Origin: Methylococcaceae bacterium
Lineage (GTDB): Bacteria > Pseudomonadota > Gammaproteobacteria > Methylococcales > Methylomonadaceae
NCBI GenBank assembly: GCA_947506075.1
Contig: CANNNN010000143.1
Span: forward strand, 1 to 6,662
Length of the DNA: 6,662 nucleotides
Reading direction: 5' to 3'
The position numbers and the translations under genes are program-made. Shown here piece after piece: positions 1 to 6,638 of this stretch; position 1 is the first letter of the stretch; every line of letters starts with the position of its first letter. The notes beneath the pieces were generated by a model that made no database searches, had not been told where the DNA came from, and worked only from the letters and a program-made list of their open reading frames with translations.

Positions 1-44
1 GATTTTGAAAGTTGACCCCAGGTTGACCCGAGAATTTCAGGCAT

Positions 45-73
45 AAAAAAAGAGCTTTGCAGATTGCATAAGC
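45..73 (-). terminator. Intrinsic terminator of the tRNA-Leu gene
   Basis: Read on the minus strand, GCTT (73-70) pairs with AAGC (57-54). After a single bulged A, TGCA (68-65) pairs with TGCA (61-58) around the three-base loop ATC. TC and a run of seven T (51-45) follow directly. This is the classic layout of a Rho-independent terminator and lies 12 bases beyond the CCA end of the tRNA. The stem is only 8 bp and moderately GC-rich, so it may be of medium strength. Confidence 0.7.
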
Positions 74-85
74 CTTTGATTTTTA

Positions 86-172
86 TGGTGCCTCGGGCCG
101 GAGTCGAACCGGCACGTCCTTACGAACGAGGGATTTTAAGTCCCTTGCGTCTACCAATTTCGCCACCGAGGC
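86..172 (-). tRNA. tRNA-Leu (anticodon UAA)
   Basis: An 87-base class II tRNA that decodes UUA and probably UUG leucine codons. The acceptor arm is GCCTCGG (172-166) pairing perfectly with CCGAGGC (96-90), followed by discriminator A (89) and an encoded CCA (88-86). The anticodon stem AGGGA/TCCCT encloses the loop CTTAAAA, which puts TAA at 138-136. The long variable arm can form GTTC-GTAA-GGAC, as expected for leucine tRNAs, and the T arm carries the usual GGTTCGACTCC. It resembles the Escherichia coli leuZ-type tRNA. It appears to be a single-gene transcription unit with its own promoter on one side and a terminator on the other. No second copy of its 3' end, as would mark an integrated element, occurs inside the window. 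Confidence 0.97.
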
Positions 173-189
173 ATCGATAACTTTGGTAA

Positions 190-202
190 GCCGGGTATTA
201 TA
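190..202 (-). promoter_or_regulatory. -10 region and discriminator of the tRNA-Leu promoter
   Basis: On the minus strand a perfect TATAAT lies at 202-197, 24 bases before the mature 5' end of the tRNA. It is followed by ACCCGGC, a GC-rich discriminator typical of stable-RNA promoters under stringent control in proteobacteria. Transcription would begin near 190 and leave a leader of about 18 bases for RNase P to remove. No good -35 hexamer is visible at 16-18 bases spacing, because that stretch is a T run. The assignment therefore rests on the -10, the discriminator and the position. Stringent control is inference from the discriminator. Confidence 0.6.
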
Positions 203-235
203 TAGCAACAAAAAAAATAAACTAGACCTATCTCT

Positions 236-256
236 AAAAAAGACCAAGCTTGCCTT
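236..256 (-). terminator. Weak intrinsic terminator candidate after the Slp gene
   Basis: Eleven bases past the Slp stop codon on the minus strand, AAGGC (256-252) can pair with GTCTT (244-240), including one G-T pair. The seven-base loop is AAGCTTG. A T run (241-236) overlaps the 3' side of the stem and continues past it. The stem is short and only two pairs are G-C, so it could be weak or fortuitous. Its position, between the Slp gene and the tRNA promoter, is where a terminator would be expected. Confidence 0.4.
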
Positions 257-266
257 CAATACAGCA

Positions 267-794
267 TTAACGATAGCGGTAGGGTGCACGCATCATTCGA
301 GGAGAAGACGGCCAATAATAAGGATAGACACCATAATACGGGTCGTAGTCATAATAATTATCGTACAGATAAACCGGCCACAGGTGTAGGGCGGAGGGGG
401 AAATCAACGGTAAGCGCATGACTTTTTTGCCTACTGCTCGTTCCAGATCACCCAGCAATATTCCTGCAACAGTGATTTCGGTGTTTATGGCATAAACAGC
501 AGGATCAAGAAACTCTGGCGTTTTAATAAGGAATCGCCCCTCGTTTTGCTTACCTGTCTGCGGTCGACCATAACTGCTGAGGGGATAATACAGCACCTGC
601 ACCAGACTGAAATCCTGTTCATTTTCGACATTTACAATAATACCACCCCAACGCACCGGCGCATTTTTATAACTGGCAATATTCTGGATTACCTGAGCAT
701 AGGAAATATCGAACAGTGGAGGATTTTTTATCGCTAGCGGCAAATTTGAGCAAGCGCCCAAGCATAAACAAAACGTTAATAAATACTTTTTCAT
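267..794 (-). CDS. slp: Slp-family outer-membrane lipoprotein
   Basis: The 175-residue product starts with a lipoprotein signal (two Lys, then a hydrophobic stretch) and the lipobox L12-G13-A14-C15. Cys15 would be lipidated, and Ser at +2 favours sorting to the outer membrane. The mature part carries the signature features of the Slp/YeaY family: VRWGG (47-51), a VNVENEQDFSLVQVLYYPL segment (54-72), GRP, GRFLI (86-90) and DPAVY (97-101). E. coli Slp is a carbon-starvation and stationary-phase lipoprotein linked to acid resistance; its biochemical role is unclear. The last 35 residues are very rich in tyrosine (12 Tyr between 142 and 174). ATG at 794 is chosen over the in-frame ATG at 830 because AGGAGA (806-801) sits six bases before it and the signal peptide then starts correctly. 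The gene is divergent from the SNF2 gene. The family call is firm; the one-to-one match with E. coli slp rather than yeaY is not. Confidence 0.88.
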   Translation of the reverse strand: MKKYLLTFCLCLGACSNLPLAIKNPPLFDISYAQVIQNIASYKNAPVRWGGIIVNVENEQDFSLVQVLYYPLSSYGRPQTGKQNEGRFLIKTPEFLDPAVYAINTEITVAGILLGDLERAVGKKVMRLPLISPSALHLWPVYLYDNYYDYDPYYGVYPYYWPSSPRMMRAPYRYR

Positions 795-800
795 AAGCTT

Positions 801-806
801 TCTCCT
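801..806 (-). promoter_or_regulatory. Ribosome binding site that sets the Slp start
   Basis: AGGAGA on the minus strand, six bases before ATG at 794-792, is a near-ideal Shine-Dalgarno sequence. It selects the start that places Lys-Lys and the hydrophobic signal segment at the N terminus. The alternative ATG at 830 would add 12 residues in front of the signal peptide. Confidence 0.8.
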
Positions 807-877
807 GATAATTACAGTTTTATTAGCCATACTTAACCAGAAACTCCACTGCAGGACTATCGTTAAAGATACCTATG

Positions 878-906
878 CCAACAACTGTGCCGGATTGCAG
901 TACAAT
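878..906 (+). promoter_or_regulatory. Tentative promoter of the SNF2 gene in the divergent spacer
   Basis: TACAAT at 901-906 matches five of six bases of the sigma-70 -10 consensus. It would start transcription near 913, leaving a leader of about 29 bases before the ATG at 942. Seventeen bases upstream, CCAACA (878-883) matches only three of six -35 positions. The 147-base spacer 795-941 must also hold the Slp promoter on the other strand, but I see no convincing hexamer pair for it. Confidence 0.3.
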
Positions 907-941
907 AAGCGCCCTGTTTAACTGTTCGTCCGTGCTCCTAA

Positions 942-3900
942 ATGAATATACAAAAAAAATTGCTACGTTCCGATATCCGCTATGAATGTGGCGACTCTTT
1001 TTATGAGCGTGGACGCGACTATTTTGAAAGAGCGGCAGTGACTGACCTCACTATTAAAAGCGAAGGTCCCCTTTTTATACAACTTAACGCCGCAGTTAAA
1101 GGCAGCCACAAAAATCCCTATAAACAAAGTATTCGCATCATCTGGCGAGCTGACTATAGCGCAGCAGAGATTGAAGGTGACTGCACCTGCCCTGTTGGCT
1201 ATAACTGCAAACATGTTGCCGCTGTTTGCCTTATGTTTCAAAGCGCCAAACAAGGCTTCCCCATATCTGAGGCCAAGCCTGATTGCCTGGAATGGCTAAA
1301 CAACTTTCATGAAAAAGCGCCCAAGCAAGTCGATGTCAATCAGGAATTTATCGCTTATCTACTAAAACCCGGCGCTGCAAAACTTGAATTCACTATTGAA
1401 TTTTTAATCACTAAAAACAAGAAAACCGGGGGCTTGAATAAAGGCCGAAAAACAACCTTAAATAATCTACGCTACAGTTATTCCTACCTCAATTATGTGC
1501 AACCCGAGGATCAGGAAATAGCAAAGCTATTGACGGCGCTTAACCCTGCCTTTAAAGACGAACCCTTGATTACAGGTGCCACCGGTTACCTGGCCCTGGT
1601 GAAGTTACTAAAAACAGGCCGCCTGTTCTGGCAAGACCTTGAGCATACTCCGTTAATACAAGCAGCCAGCCGGGATTTAAACTTGGCCTGGCAAACTGCC
1701 GATAACGGCGATTATCTATTAGCGGCAACCATCAATCCGGCTGCAATGCTGCTGCTTACCGAACCGCCGCAATATCTGGACGTCAGCTTGGGCACGATAG
1801 GACCGGTCAACACCGCTAATCTCTCGGCCGAACAACTTAAAAACATCTTGTCAGCCCCGCCAATTCCTGTTCAATATGCCGATGAATTCAGCCATCGTTT
1901 AATTATTGAGCACCCCAGTCTGCCACTGCCTGCCCCAAAAAAGGTCGAACTTATCGAAGCCCAGCAGCTTACGCCTAAGCCCAAGCTGTTACTGTTTGGT
2001 CATCAAGTTTCGCCCCAGCAGTATTCTCATTTTATGGCCGTCAACTTTTTGTACGGGGACTGGACACTTTCCGCTTATACGCCGGAAACCTATAGTGTCG
2101 TAAAAACCGAACAAGGTCTGGTACGAATTAAACGCGACGTTGATGCCGAGCAACGGGGCATACAACGCCTGACCGAACTCGGCTTTACCCAAGCCCCTTC
2201 CATCGAATCCGGCCAACCAGAACTACTGATGTTCAGCCAGGCCAAAACCCTAATGGATAGCGCTGCACGCTGGGGGAACTTTCTCCAGAATAACCTGCTG
2301 GAACTGGAACAGGACGGCTGGATTATCGACATCGATGACACTTTTCTGCTTAATTTTCAAACCGCGCAGAACTGGGAGGCTGAAATCAGCGAAACCCAGC
2401 ATGACTGGTTTGAAATGCACTTTCACATAGAAGTTGATGGGAAATCCCTACCGTTACTGCCGCTGATTATGCCGGTACTGGAAAACTACGACCCGGAAAA
2501 TCTGCCGGAAATGCTCAGCATCCCGCTGGAGGGACACAACTTCCTTACCTTGCCCAGCGATAAAATAAAACCTTTCCTAAACGTGTTAATCGAGCTGTTT
2601 AACAGCAGTACGCAAGGAAAAGATGGCTCGCTAAAACTGTCCAGGTTTAACGCCGCAGCACTGGCCGACATGGAAGATCATAACCAGGGTTTATTTAGCA
2701 TAAAAGGCGGTGAAGCACTCCGGGAGCTGGGAAAAAAGCTAAAGGACTTTACCGGCATTCAGGATGTCGCCCTGCCCAACAACTTGCAGGCCGAGCTGCG
2801 AAATTACCAGCAACAGGGACTTAATTGGCTGCAATTTCTACGGGAATATAAGTTCTGCGGCATTCTGGCCGACGACATGGGTTTGGGCAAGACCATACAA
2901 ACCCTAGCCCATTTATTGATCGAAAAACAAAGCGGACGGATGCGCCTACCCAGTCTAATTATCGCGCCGACCAGTTTGATGAGCAACTGGCGACGGGAAA
3001 CCGAACGGTTCACACCTGACCTAAAGATCCTGATTTTACAGGGCACCGAGCGTAAACAGCTGTTCTACAAAATCAGGGACTATGACCTGATCCTGACCAC
3101 CTACCCGCTGCTGTCCCGGGACGAGGAAACGCTGTTGGAGCATGACTATCATTACCTGATTCTGGACGAAGCTCAGACCATTAAGAATCCGCTGTCCAAA
3201 GCTGCCCGTCTGGTTCGTCAGATCAAATCCGAGCACCGGCTTTGTCTGACCGGCACGCCGATGGAAAATCACTTAGGCGAACTCTGGGCGCAATTTGATT
3301 TTCTGATGCCGGGTTTTTTGAGCGACAGCGCCATGTTTAAAAAAATCTATCGCACACCGATCGAAATGCATGGCGATAGCGAGCAACGGGCACGGTTGTC
3401 GCGCCGGATTGCACCGTTCATGCTACGTCGCACCAAACAGGAAGTCGCGACCGAATTACCGCCAAAAACCGAGATCATCCGCTCGGTGCCGCTCTATCCA
3501 AAACAGGCCGCTTTATATGAGAGTATACGCCTGACCATGGAGAAAAAAGTCCGCGACGCGATCGCCCAAAAAGGTCTGGCCGGCAGTCATATCACCATTC
3601 TCGATGCGCTGCTCAAACTACGCCAAACCTGTTGTGACCCGCGCACCCTGAGATTGGTGGAAGCGCAAAAGGTACAGGAATCCGCCAAACTCGATTTACT
3701 GATGGAATTGTTACCGGAACAACTGGAAGAAGGTCGTCGCATCCTGGTGTTCTCGCAGTTCACTAGGATGATTGCGTTGATCGAAAACGAATTGAACGGC
3801 CGCAACATCGGCTACGCCAAACTGACCGGCCAAACCCGTAACCGCGACGAAGCGATAGAGTTGTTTAAAAGCGGCGCAGTCAATGTGTTTCTGATCAGCC

Positions 3901-4193
3901 TGAAAGCGGGAGGAGTCGGCTTAAACTTGACCGAAGCCGACACCGTCATTATTTACGATCCATGGTGGAACCCCGCTGCAGAAAGCCAGGCCGCTGACCG
4001 CGCCCATCGTATCGGTCAGGACAAGCCGGTATTCGTCTACAAACTGATTACCGAAAATACCGTGGAAGAAAAGATTATCGCGATGCAGGATAAAAAGCGC
4101 GCTCTGGCCGAAGGTATATACAACGGCGGAGCTAAAGAGGAATCATTGAAGCTGACGGCGGAGGATCTGACTGCTTTGTTTGAGCCCTTGTAA
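942..4193 (+). CDS. SWIM zinc-finger SNF2-family DNA-dependent ATPase
   Basis: The 1083-residue cytoplasmic protein is an SF2 (Swi2/Snf2, HepA-like) ATPase expected to translocate on duplex DNA and remodel protein-DNA complexes. The N terminus holds a SWIM zinc finger with ligands C81, C83, C89 and H91 (CxC-x5-CxH), a DNA- or protein-binding module. Residues about 110-600 match no domain I can name. The SNF2 ATPase core starts near 611 with LRNYQQQG (619-626). It has Walker A DDMGLGKT (644-651, K650), Walker B DEAQ (742-745) and motif III LTGTPMEN (769-776). The C-terminal RecA-like lobe (about 916-1035) ends with the SNF2-type motif VI QAADRAHRIGQ (1016-1026). All catalytic motifs are intact and the length is usual for bacterial SWIM-SNF2 proteins. 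ATG at 942 is the first possible start, since a stop codon (939-941) abuts it; no Shine-Dalgarno sequence is visible. It is not RapA, which lacks a SWIM finger. The physiological role of this subfamily is largely unknown. recQ follows on the same strand. Confidence 0.93.
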   Translation: MNIQKKLLRSDIRYECGDSFYERGRDYFERAAVTDLTIKSEGPLFIQLNAAVKGSHKNPYKQSIRIIWRADYSAAEIEGDCTCPVGYNCKHVAAVCLMFQSAKQGFPISEAKPDCLEWLNNFHEKAPKQVDVNQEFIAYLLKPGAAKLEFTIEFLITKNKKTGGLNKGRKTTLNNLRYSYSYLNYVQPEDQEIAKLLTALNPAFKDEPLITGATGYLALVKLLKTGRLFWQDLEHTPLIQAASRDLNLAWQTADNGDYLLAATINPAAMLLLTEPPQYLDVSLGTIGPVNTANLSAEQLKNILSAPPIPVQYADEFSHRLIIEHPSLPLPAPKKVELIEAQQLTPKPKLLLFGHQVSPQQYSHFMAVNFLYGDWTLSAYTPETYSVVKTEQGLVRIKRDVDAEQRGIQRLTELGFTQAPSIESGQPELLMFSQAKTLMDSAARWGNFLQNNLLELEQDGWIIDIDDTFLLNFQTAQNWEAEISETQHDWFEMHFHIEVDGKSLPLLPLIMPVLENYDPENLPEMLSIPLEGHNFLTLPSDKIKPFLNVLIELFNSSTQGKDGSLKLSRFNAAALADMEDHNQGLFSIKGGEALRELGKKLKDFTGIQDVALPNNLQAELRNYQQQGLNWLQFLREYKFCGILADDMGLGKTIQTLAHLLIEKQSGRMRLPSLIIAPTSLMSNWRRETERFTPDLKILILQGTERKQLFYKIRDYDLILTTYPLLSRDEETLLEHDYHYLILDEAQTIKNPLSKAARLVRQIKSEHRLCLTGTPMENHLGELWAQFDFLMPGFLSDSAMFKKIYRTPIEMHGDSEQRARLSRRIAPFMLRRTKQEVATELPPKTEIIRSVPLYPKQAALYESIRLTMEKKVRDAIAQKGLAGSHITILDALLKLRQTCCDPRTLRLVEAQKVQESAKLDLLMELLPEQLEEGRRILVFSQFTRMIALIENELNGRNIGYAKLTGQTRNRDEAIELFKSGAVNVFLISLKAGGVGLNLTEADTVIIYDPWWNPAAESQAADRAHRIGQDKPVFVYKLITENTVEEKIIAMQDKKRALAEGIYNGGAKEESLKLTAEDLTALFEPL

Positions 4194-4237
4194 TTGTCTT
4201 CATGGTGAATTGTTTACTGTTTAGTGATGGTTATGCC

Positions 4238-4260
4238 GGTCGGGGTTTGCAACCCCGATC
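4238..4260 (+). repeat. GC-rich perfect-stem hairpin between the SNF2 and recQ genes
   Basis: CGGGGTT and AACCCCG pair around the loop TGC. The stem extends outward to ten pairs (GGTCGGGGTT with AACCCCGATC, one of them G-T). It lies 44 bases after the SNF2 stop and 86 bases before recQ. Neither strand has a T run after the stem, so it is not a standard intrinsic terminator. It may be a member of a short dispersed palindrome family (REP-like), an mRNA-stabilising or processing hairpin, or a Rho-associated structure. One window cannot show whether it recurs in the genome. Confidence 0.65.
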
Positions 4261-4346
4261 AAAATGCACACAAAACTTGCATCAAGAGAAATACCATTCG
4301 TGCGTAACCTCAGTAGTGTTTAATTGGACCCATCCAAAAAGGTGTT

Positions 4347-6485
4347 ATGAATAGCAAACCACTTGCAGTCCTCAAGGCCGTTTTCGGCTATGACAAATTT
4401 AGAGGTCAGCAACAGGAAGTCATCGAACGCTTAATAGCGGGACATGACGCCTTGGTGCTAATGCCTACCGGCGGCGGCAAATCCTTGTGCTACCAGATTC
4501 CGTCGCTGATCCGACCCGGCGTAGGCATCGTCATTTCGCCGCTGATCGCATTGATGCAGGATCAGGTCAGCGCCTTGCTGCAACTTGGCGTGAAAGCCGC
4601 TTTTTTGAATTCCACCTTATCGTTGGAAGAATCCCGAAAAATCGAACAGCAACTCCTTAACGGTGAACTGGATTTGCTGTATATCGCGCCGGAGCGGCTT
4701 ACCTCGGCCCGAACCGGAGCACTGTTTGAACGCATCCAGATTGCGCTGTTTGCGATCGACGAGGCGCATTGCGTATCCCAATGGGGCCACGATTTTCGGG
4801 TCGATTATCTCCAGTTGTCTTTGCTGCACGAGCGATTCCCCGATATTCCCCGGATCGCGCTGACTGCAACCGCTGATGACAAGACCCGCGAAGAAATAAA
4901 ATTGCGCCTCAATCTGGAACAGGCGCGGCTGTTTCTCAGCGGCTTTGATCGGCCCAATATCAAATACCGTATCGTACAAAAACAAAATGCCCGCGATCAG
5001 CTGATCGACTTTATGCGTGCCGAACACGCAGGTGATGCAGGTATAGTCTATTGCTTGTCACGCAAGAAAGTCGATGCGACCGCAGAATGGTTAAGAGCCA
5101 AAGGCGTCAACGCGCTAGCTTACCATGCAGGCATGGATGCGGGCTTGCGCGCCAGGCATCAGCACCAGTTTTTAATGGAGGAAGGCGTGGTGATCGTTGC
5201 GACCATCGCGTTCGGCATGGGCATAGACAAACCCAATGTCCGTTTTGTTGCGCATCTGGATTTGCCCAAAAGCGTTGAAGCCTATTATCAGGAAACCGGC
5301 CGAGGCGGGCGCGACGGATTGCCGGCCGACGCCTGGATGGCTTACGGTTTGCAGGACGTCATCACTCTAAGGAAAATGCTTCAGGACTCCAATGCCGATG
5401 AAGCGCATAAACGTATCGAATTTCACAAACTGGATGCGATGCTGGCCTTGTGCGAGCAGGTACATTGCCGTCGGCAGGCCTTGCTGGGTTATTTTGGCGA
5501 CACCCTGGAACAGCCCTGCGGCAATTGCGACACCTGTCTGGAGCCGGTTAATACCTGGGATGGCACACTGGCCGCACAAAAAGCCTTATCCTGCATCCAT
5601 CGCACCTCACAGCGCTATGGCGTGGCCTATTTGATTGATGTGTTGCGCGGCAAGGCCACCGAACGCATTGTCAAAGCAGCTCATGATAAGTTATCGACCT
5701 TCGGTATAGGGGTTGATATTGAGGAAAAACAATGGCATTCGGTGTTCAGGCAACTGGTCGCCCGGGGTCTGGTTGCGGTCGATTTTGAGCGTTTTGGCGC
5801 GTTACAACTGACCGAAGCCTGTCGGCCGATTCTGCGCGGTGAGCAACAACTAATGTTGCGCAAGGATTTAATGCCTGAAAAAATTAAAGGTGAAAAAAGA
5901 GCTAGCAGACAGTTCGGCAAAGCTGATGATACTTTGCTGTGGAATGCGTTGCGCGCCAAGCGCAAAATGATTGCGGAAGCCCAGAATGTGCCGCCTTATG
6001 TTATTTTTCATGATGCGACCTTGATGGCGATGCTGGAAGCCAAGCCCGCCAATCGATCACAAATGAGTCTGCTGTCCGGCATCGGCCAACGCAAACTGGA
6101 ACTTTATGCCGATGAGTTTCTAGCGGTGATCAGCGAGTTTGCCGACATCACCAAAAACGGGCCAATCGGTCTTTCGGATACGATGGCCGAATCGGTAGCC
6201 TTATTCCGTCTGGGCTACAGCGTCAAGCAGATCGCCCAGCAACGGGAGCTGCAAGAGACCACTGTTTACGGGCATCTGGCGCAGTCTCTGGAGCAGGGGA
6301 TGCTCGTGCTGGCCGATGTCGTTGAATTACCCGAACAGGAAATTAAGCGTATAGAAGAAGCCCTTATCAATCTGCCGGAAGAACAACAAAACTCGCTTAA
6401 ACCAGTTTTTGAGTTGTTTGAAGCTCAGTACAGTTATGGGGTTTTGCGTTGCGTCAGGTCAGCCCTGCAACATAAAACGGGATAG
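4347..6485 (+). CDS. recQ: ATP-dependent 3'-5' DNA helicase RecQ, long form
   Basis: The 712-residue RecQ helicase unwinds duplex, forked and joint DNA in recombination and replication repair (RecF pathway). Visible in order: motif 0 around FRGQQQ (18-23), Walker A PTGGGKS (40-46, K45), DEAH (138-141) and the RecQ aromatic-rich loop SQWGHDFR (144-151). Motif VI is QETGRGGR (315-322). The zinc-binding cysteines are C374, C391, C394 and C397. A winged-helix RQC domain (about 404-505) and an HRDC domain (about 527-600) follow. From about 609 to the end is an extra segment resembling the helix-turn-helix extension (HTH_40 type) seen in some RecQ proteins, with GYSVKQIAQQRELQETTVYGHL as its core. 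E. coli RecQ, about 610 residues, lacks it. AAGGTG (4339-4344) before ATG 4347 is an acceptable though very close Shine-Dalgarno sequence. The aromatic-rich loop is followed by VDY where E. coli has PEY. All catalytic residues are present, so it should be active. A possible NUDIX remnant follows 21 bases later. Confidence 0.96.
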   Translation: MNSKPLAVLKAVFGYDKFRGQQQEVIERLIAGHDALVLMPTGGGKSLCYQIPSLIRPGVGIVISPLIALMQDQVSALLQLGVKAAFLNSTLSLEESRKIEQQLLNGELDLLYIAPERLTSARTGALFERIQIALFAIDEAHCVSQWGHDFRVDYLQLSLLHERFPDIPRIALTATADDKTREEIKLRLNLEQARLFLSGFDRPNIKYRIVQKQNARDQLIDFMRAEHAGDAGIVYCLSRKKVDATAEWLRAKGVNALAYHAGMDAGLRARHQHQFLMEEGVVIVATIAFGMGIDKPNVRFVAHLDLPKSVEAYYQETGRGGRDGLPADAWMAYGLQDVITLRKMLQDSNADEAHKRIEFHKLDAMLALCEQVHCRRQALLGYFGDTLEQPCGNCDTCLEPVNTWDGTLAAQKALSCIHRTSQRYGVAYLIDVLRGKATERIVKAAHDKLSTFGIGVDIEEKQWHSVFRQLVARGLVAVDFERFGALQLTEACRPILRGEQQLMLRKDLMPEKIKGEKRASRQFGKADDTLLWNALRAKRKMIAEAQNVPPYVIFHDATLMAMLEAKPANRSQMSLLSGIGQRKLELYADEFLAVISEFADITKNGPIGLSDTMAESVALFRLGYSVKQIAQQRELQETTVYGHLAQSLEQGMLVLADVVELPEQEIKRIEEALINLPEEQQNSLKPVFELFEAQYSYGVLRCVRSALQHKTG

Positions 6486-6506
6486 AACTTAAAAAATCAG
6501 GACATC

Positions 6507-6563
6507 ATGGAAACCATCATCCGAATATCCGCCGCACTAGTACAACAAACCGGAAGTTCGTGA
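6507..6563 (+). pseudogene. 5' remnant of a NUDIX hydrolase gene
   Basis: An 18-codon frame, METIIRISAALVQQTGSS then TGA, begins 21 bases after recQ with AGGA (6499-6502) four bases before its ATG. The first 16 residues look like the opening beta strand of small NUDIX hydrolases of the MutT/ADP-ribose type, which typically read ME(K/T)IIRI-AAL followed by LLVRKRGT and a PGGK(I/V)E box. Here the resemblance stops after the Gly, and neither of the other two plus-strand frames continues it (they read EVRDTIFKYPTSVK and KFVTLYSNILLL before stops). I infer that the gene was truncated by an insertion or deletion with a breakpoint near 6555-6560, and that it was once co-transcribed with recQ. The match is short and made from memory, so a chance small ORF or a short leader peptide is possible. 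Confidence 0.45.
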
Positions 6564-6583
6564 CACTATATTCAAATATCCTA

Positions 6584-6638
6584 CTTCTGTAAAATAAGCA
6601 AAACAAAGCAAAACGAATAAGACTTATTTTGACAGAAG
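6584..6638. repeat. Long imperfect inverted repeat with internal tandem repeats
   Basis: The left arm, cttctgtaaaataag (6584-6598), is the reverse complement of the right arm, cttattttgacagaag (6623-6638), apart from one extra base. This gives a 15-bp stem around 24 bases. The interior contains aagcaaaac twice (6596-6604 and 6606-6614). A competing small palindrome aataag-a-cttatt (6616-6628) uses the same right-arm bases, so two alternative folds are possible. The arms are too precise to be explained by AT-richness alone. The position just after the NUDIX break suggests a terminal or subterminal structure of a mobile element, which is inference. Confidence 0.6.

Noticed and set aside
83..289. 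Minus-strand 68-residue frame across the tRNA-Leu gene
   Set aside because: It translates the tRNA itself and part of the Slp 3' end in another frame, and resembles no protein.
794..830. Longer Slp start at ATG 830
   Set aside because: It would put 12 residues before the signal peptide and lacks the AGGAGA site that serves ATG 794.
963..1253. Minus-strand 96-residue frame inside the SNF2 gene
   Set aside because: It lies wholly antisense to the SWIM-domain coding region and shows no domain or ribosome binding site; it is a shadow of the real gene.
4264..4282. ATGCA / TGCAT inverted pair upstream of recQ as an operator
   Set aside because: It has only five-base arms around nine bases, with no clear promoter nearby to overlap; this is within chance for a 150-base spacer.
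4277..4310. TTGCAT ... TAACCT as a recQ promoter
   Set aside because: The spacing is 22 bases and the -10 match is poor; no other hexamer pair in 4194-4346 was convincing.
4617..5027. Minus-strand 136-residue frame inside recQ
   Set aside because: It is antisense to the conserved DEAH-box region of recQ, and its residues are explained by the codon bias of the sense strand.
6596..6614. Two aagcaaaac copies as the beginning of a CRISPR array
   Set aside because: The units are nine bases with effectively no spacer between them; CRISPR repeats and spacers are about 25-40 bases each.
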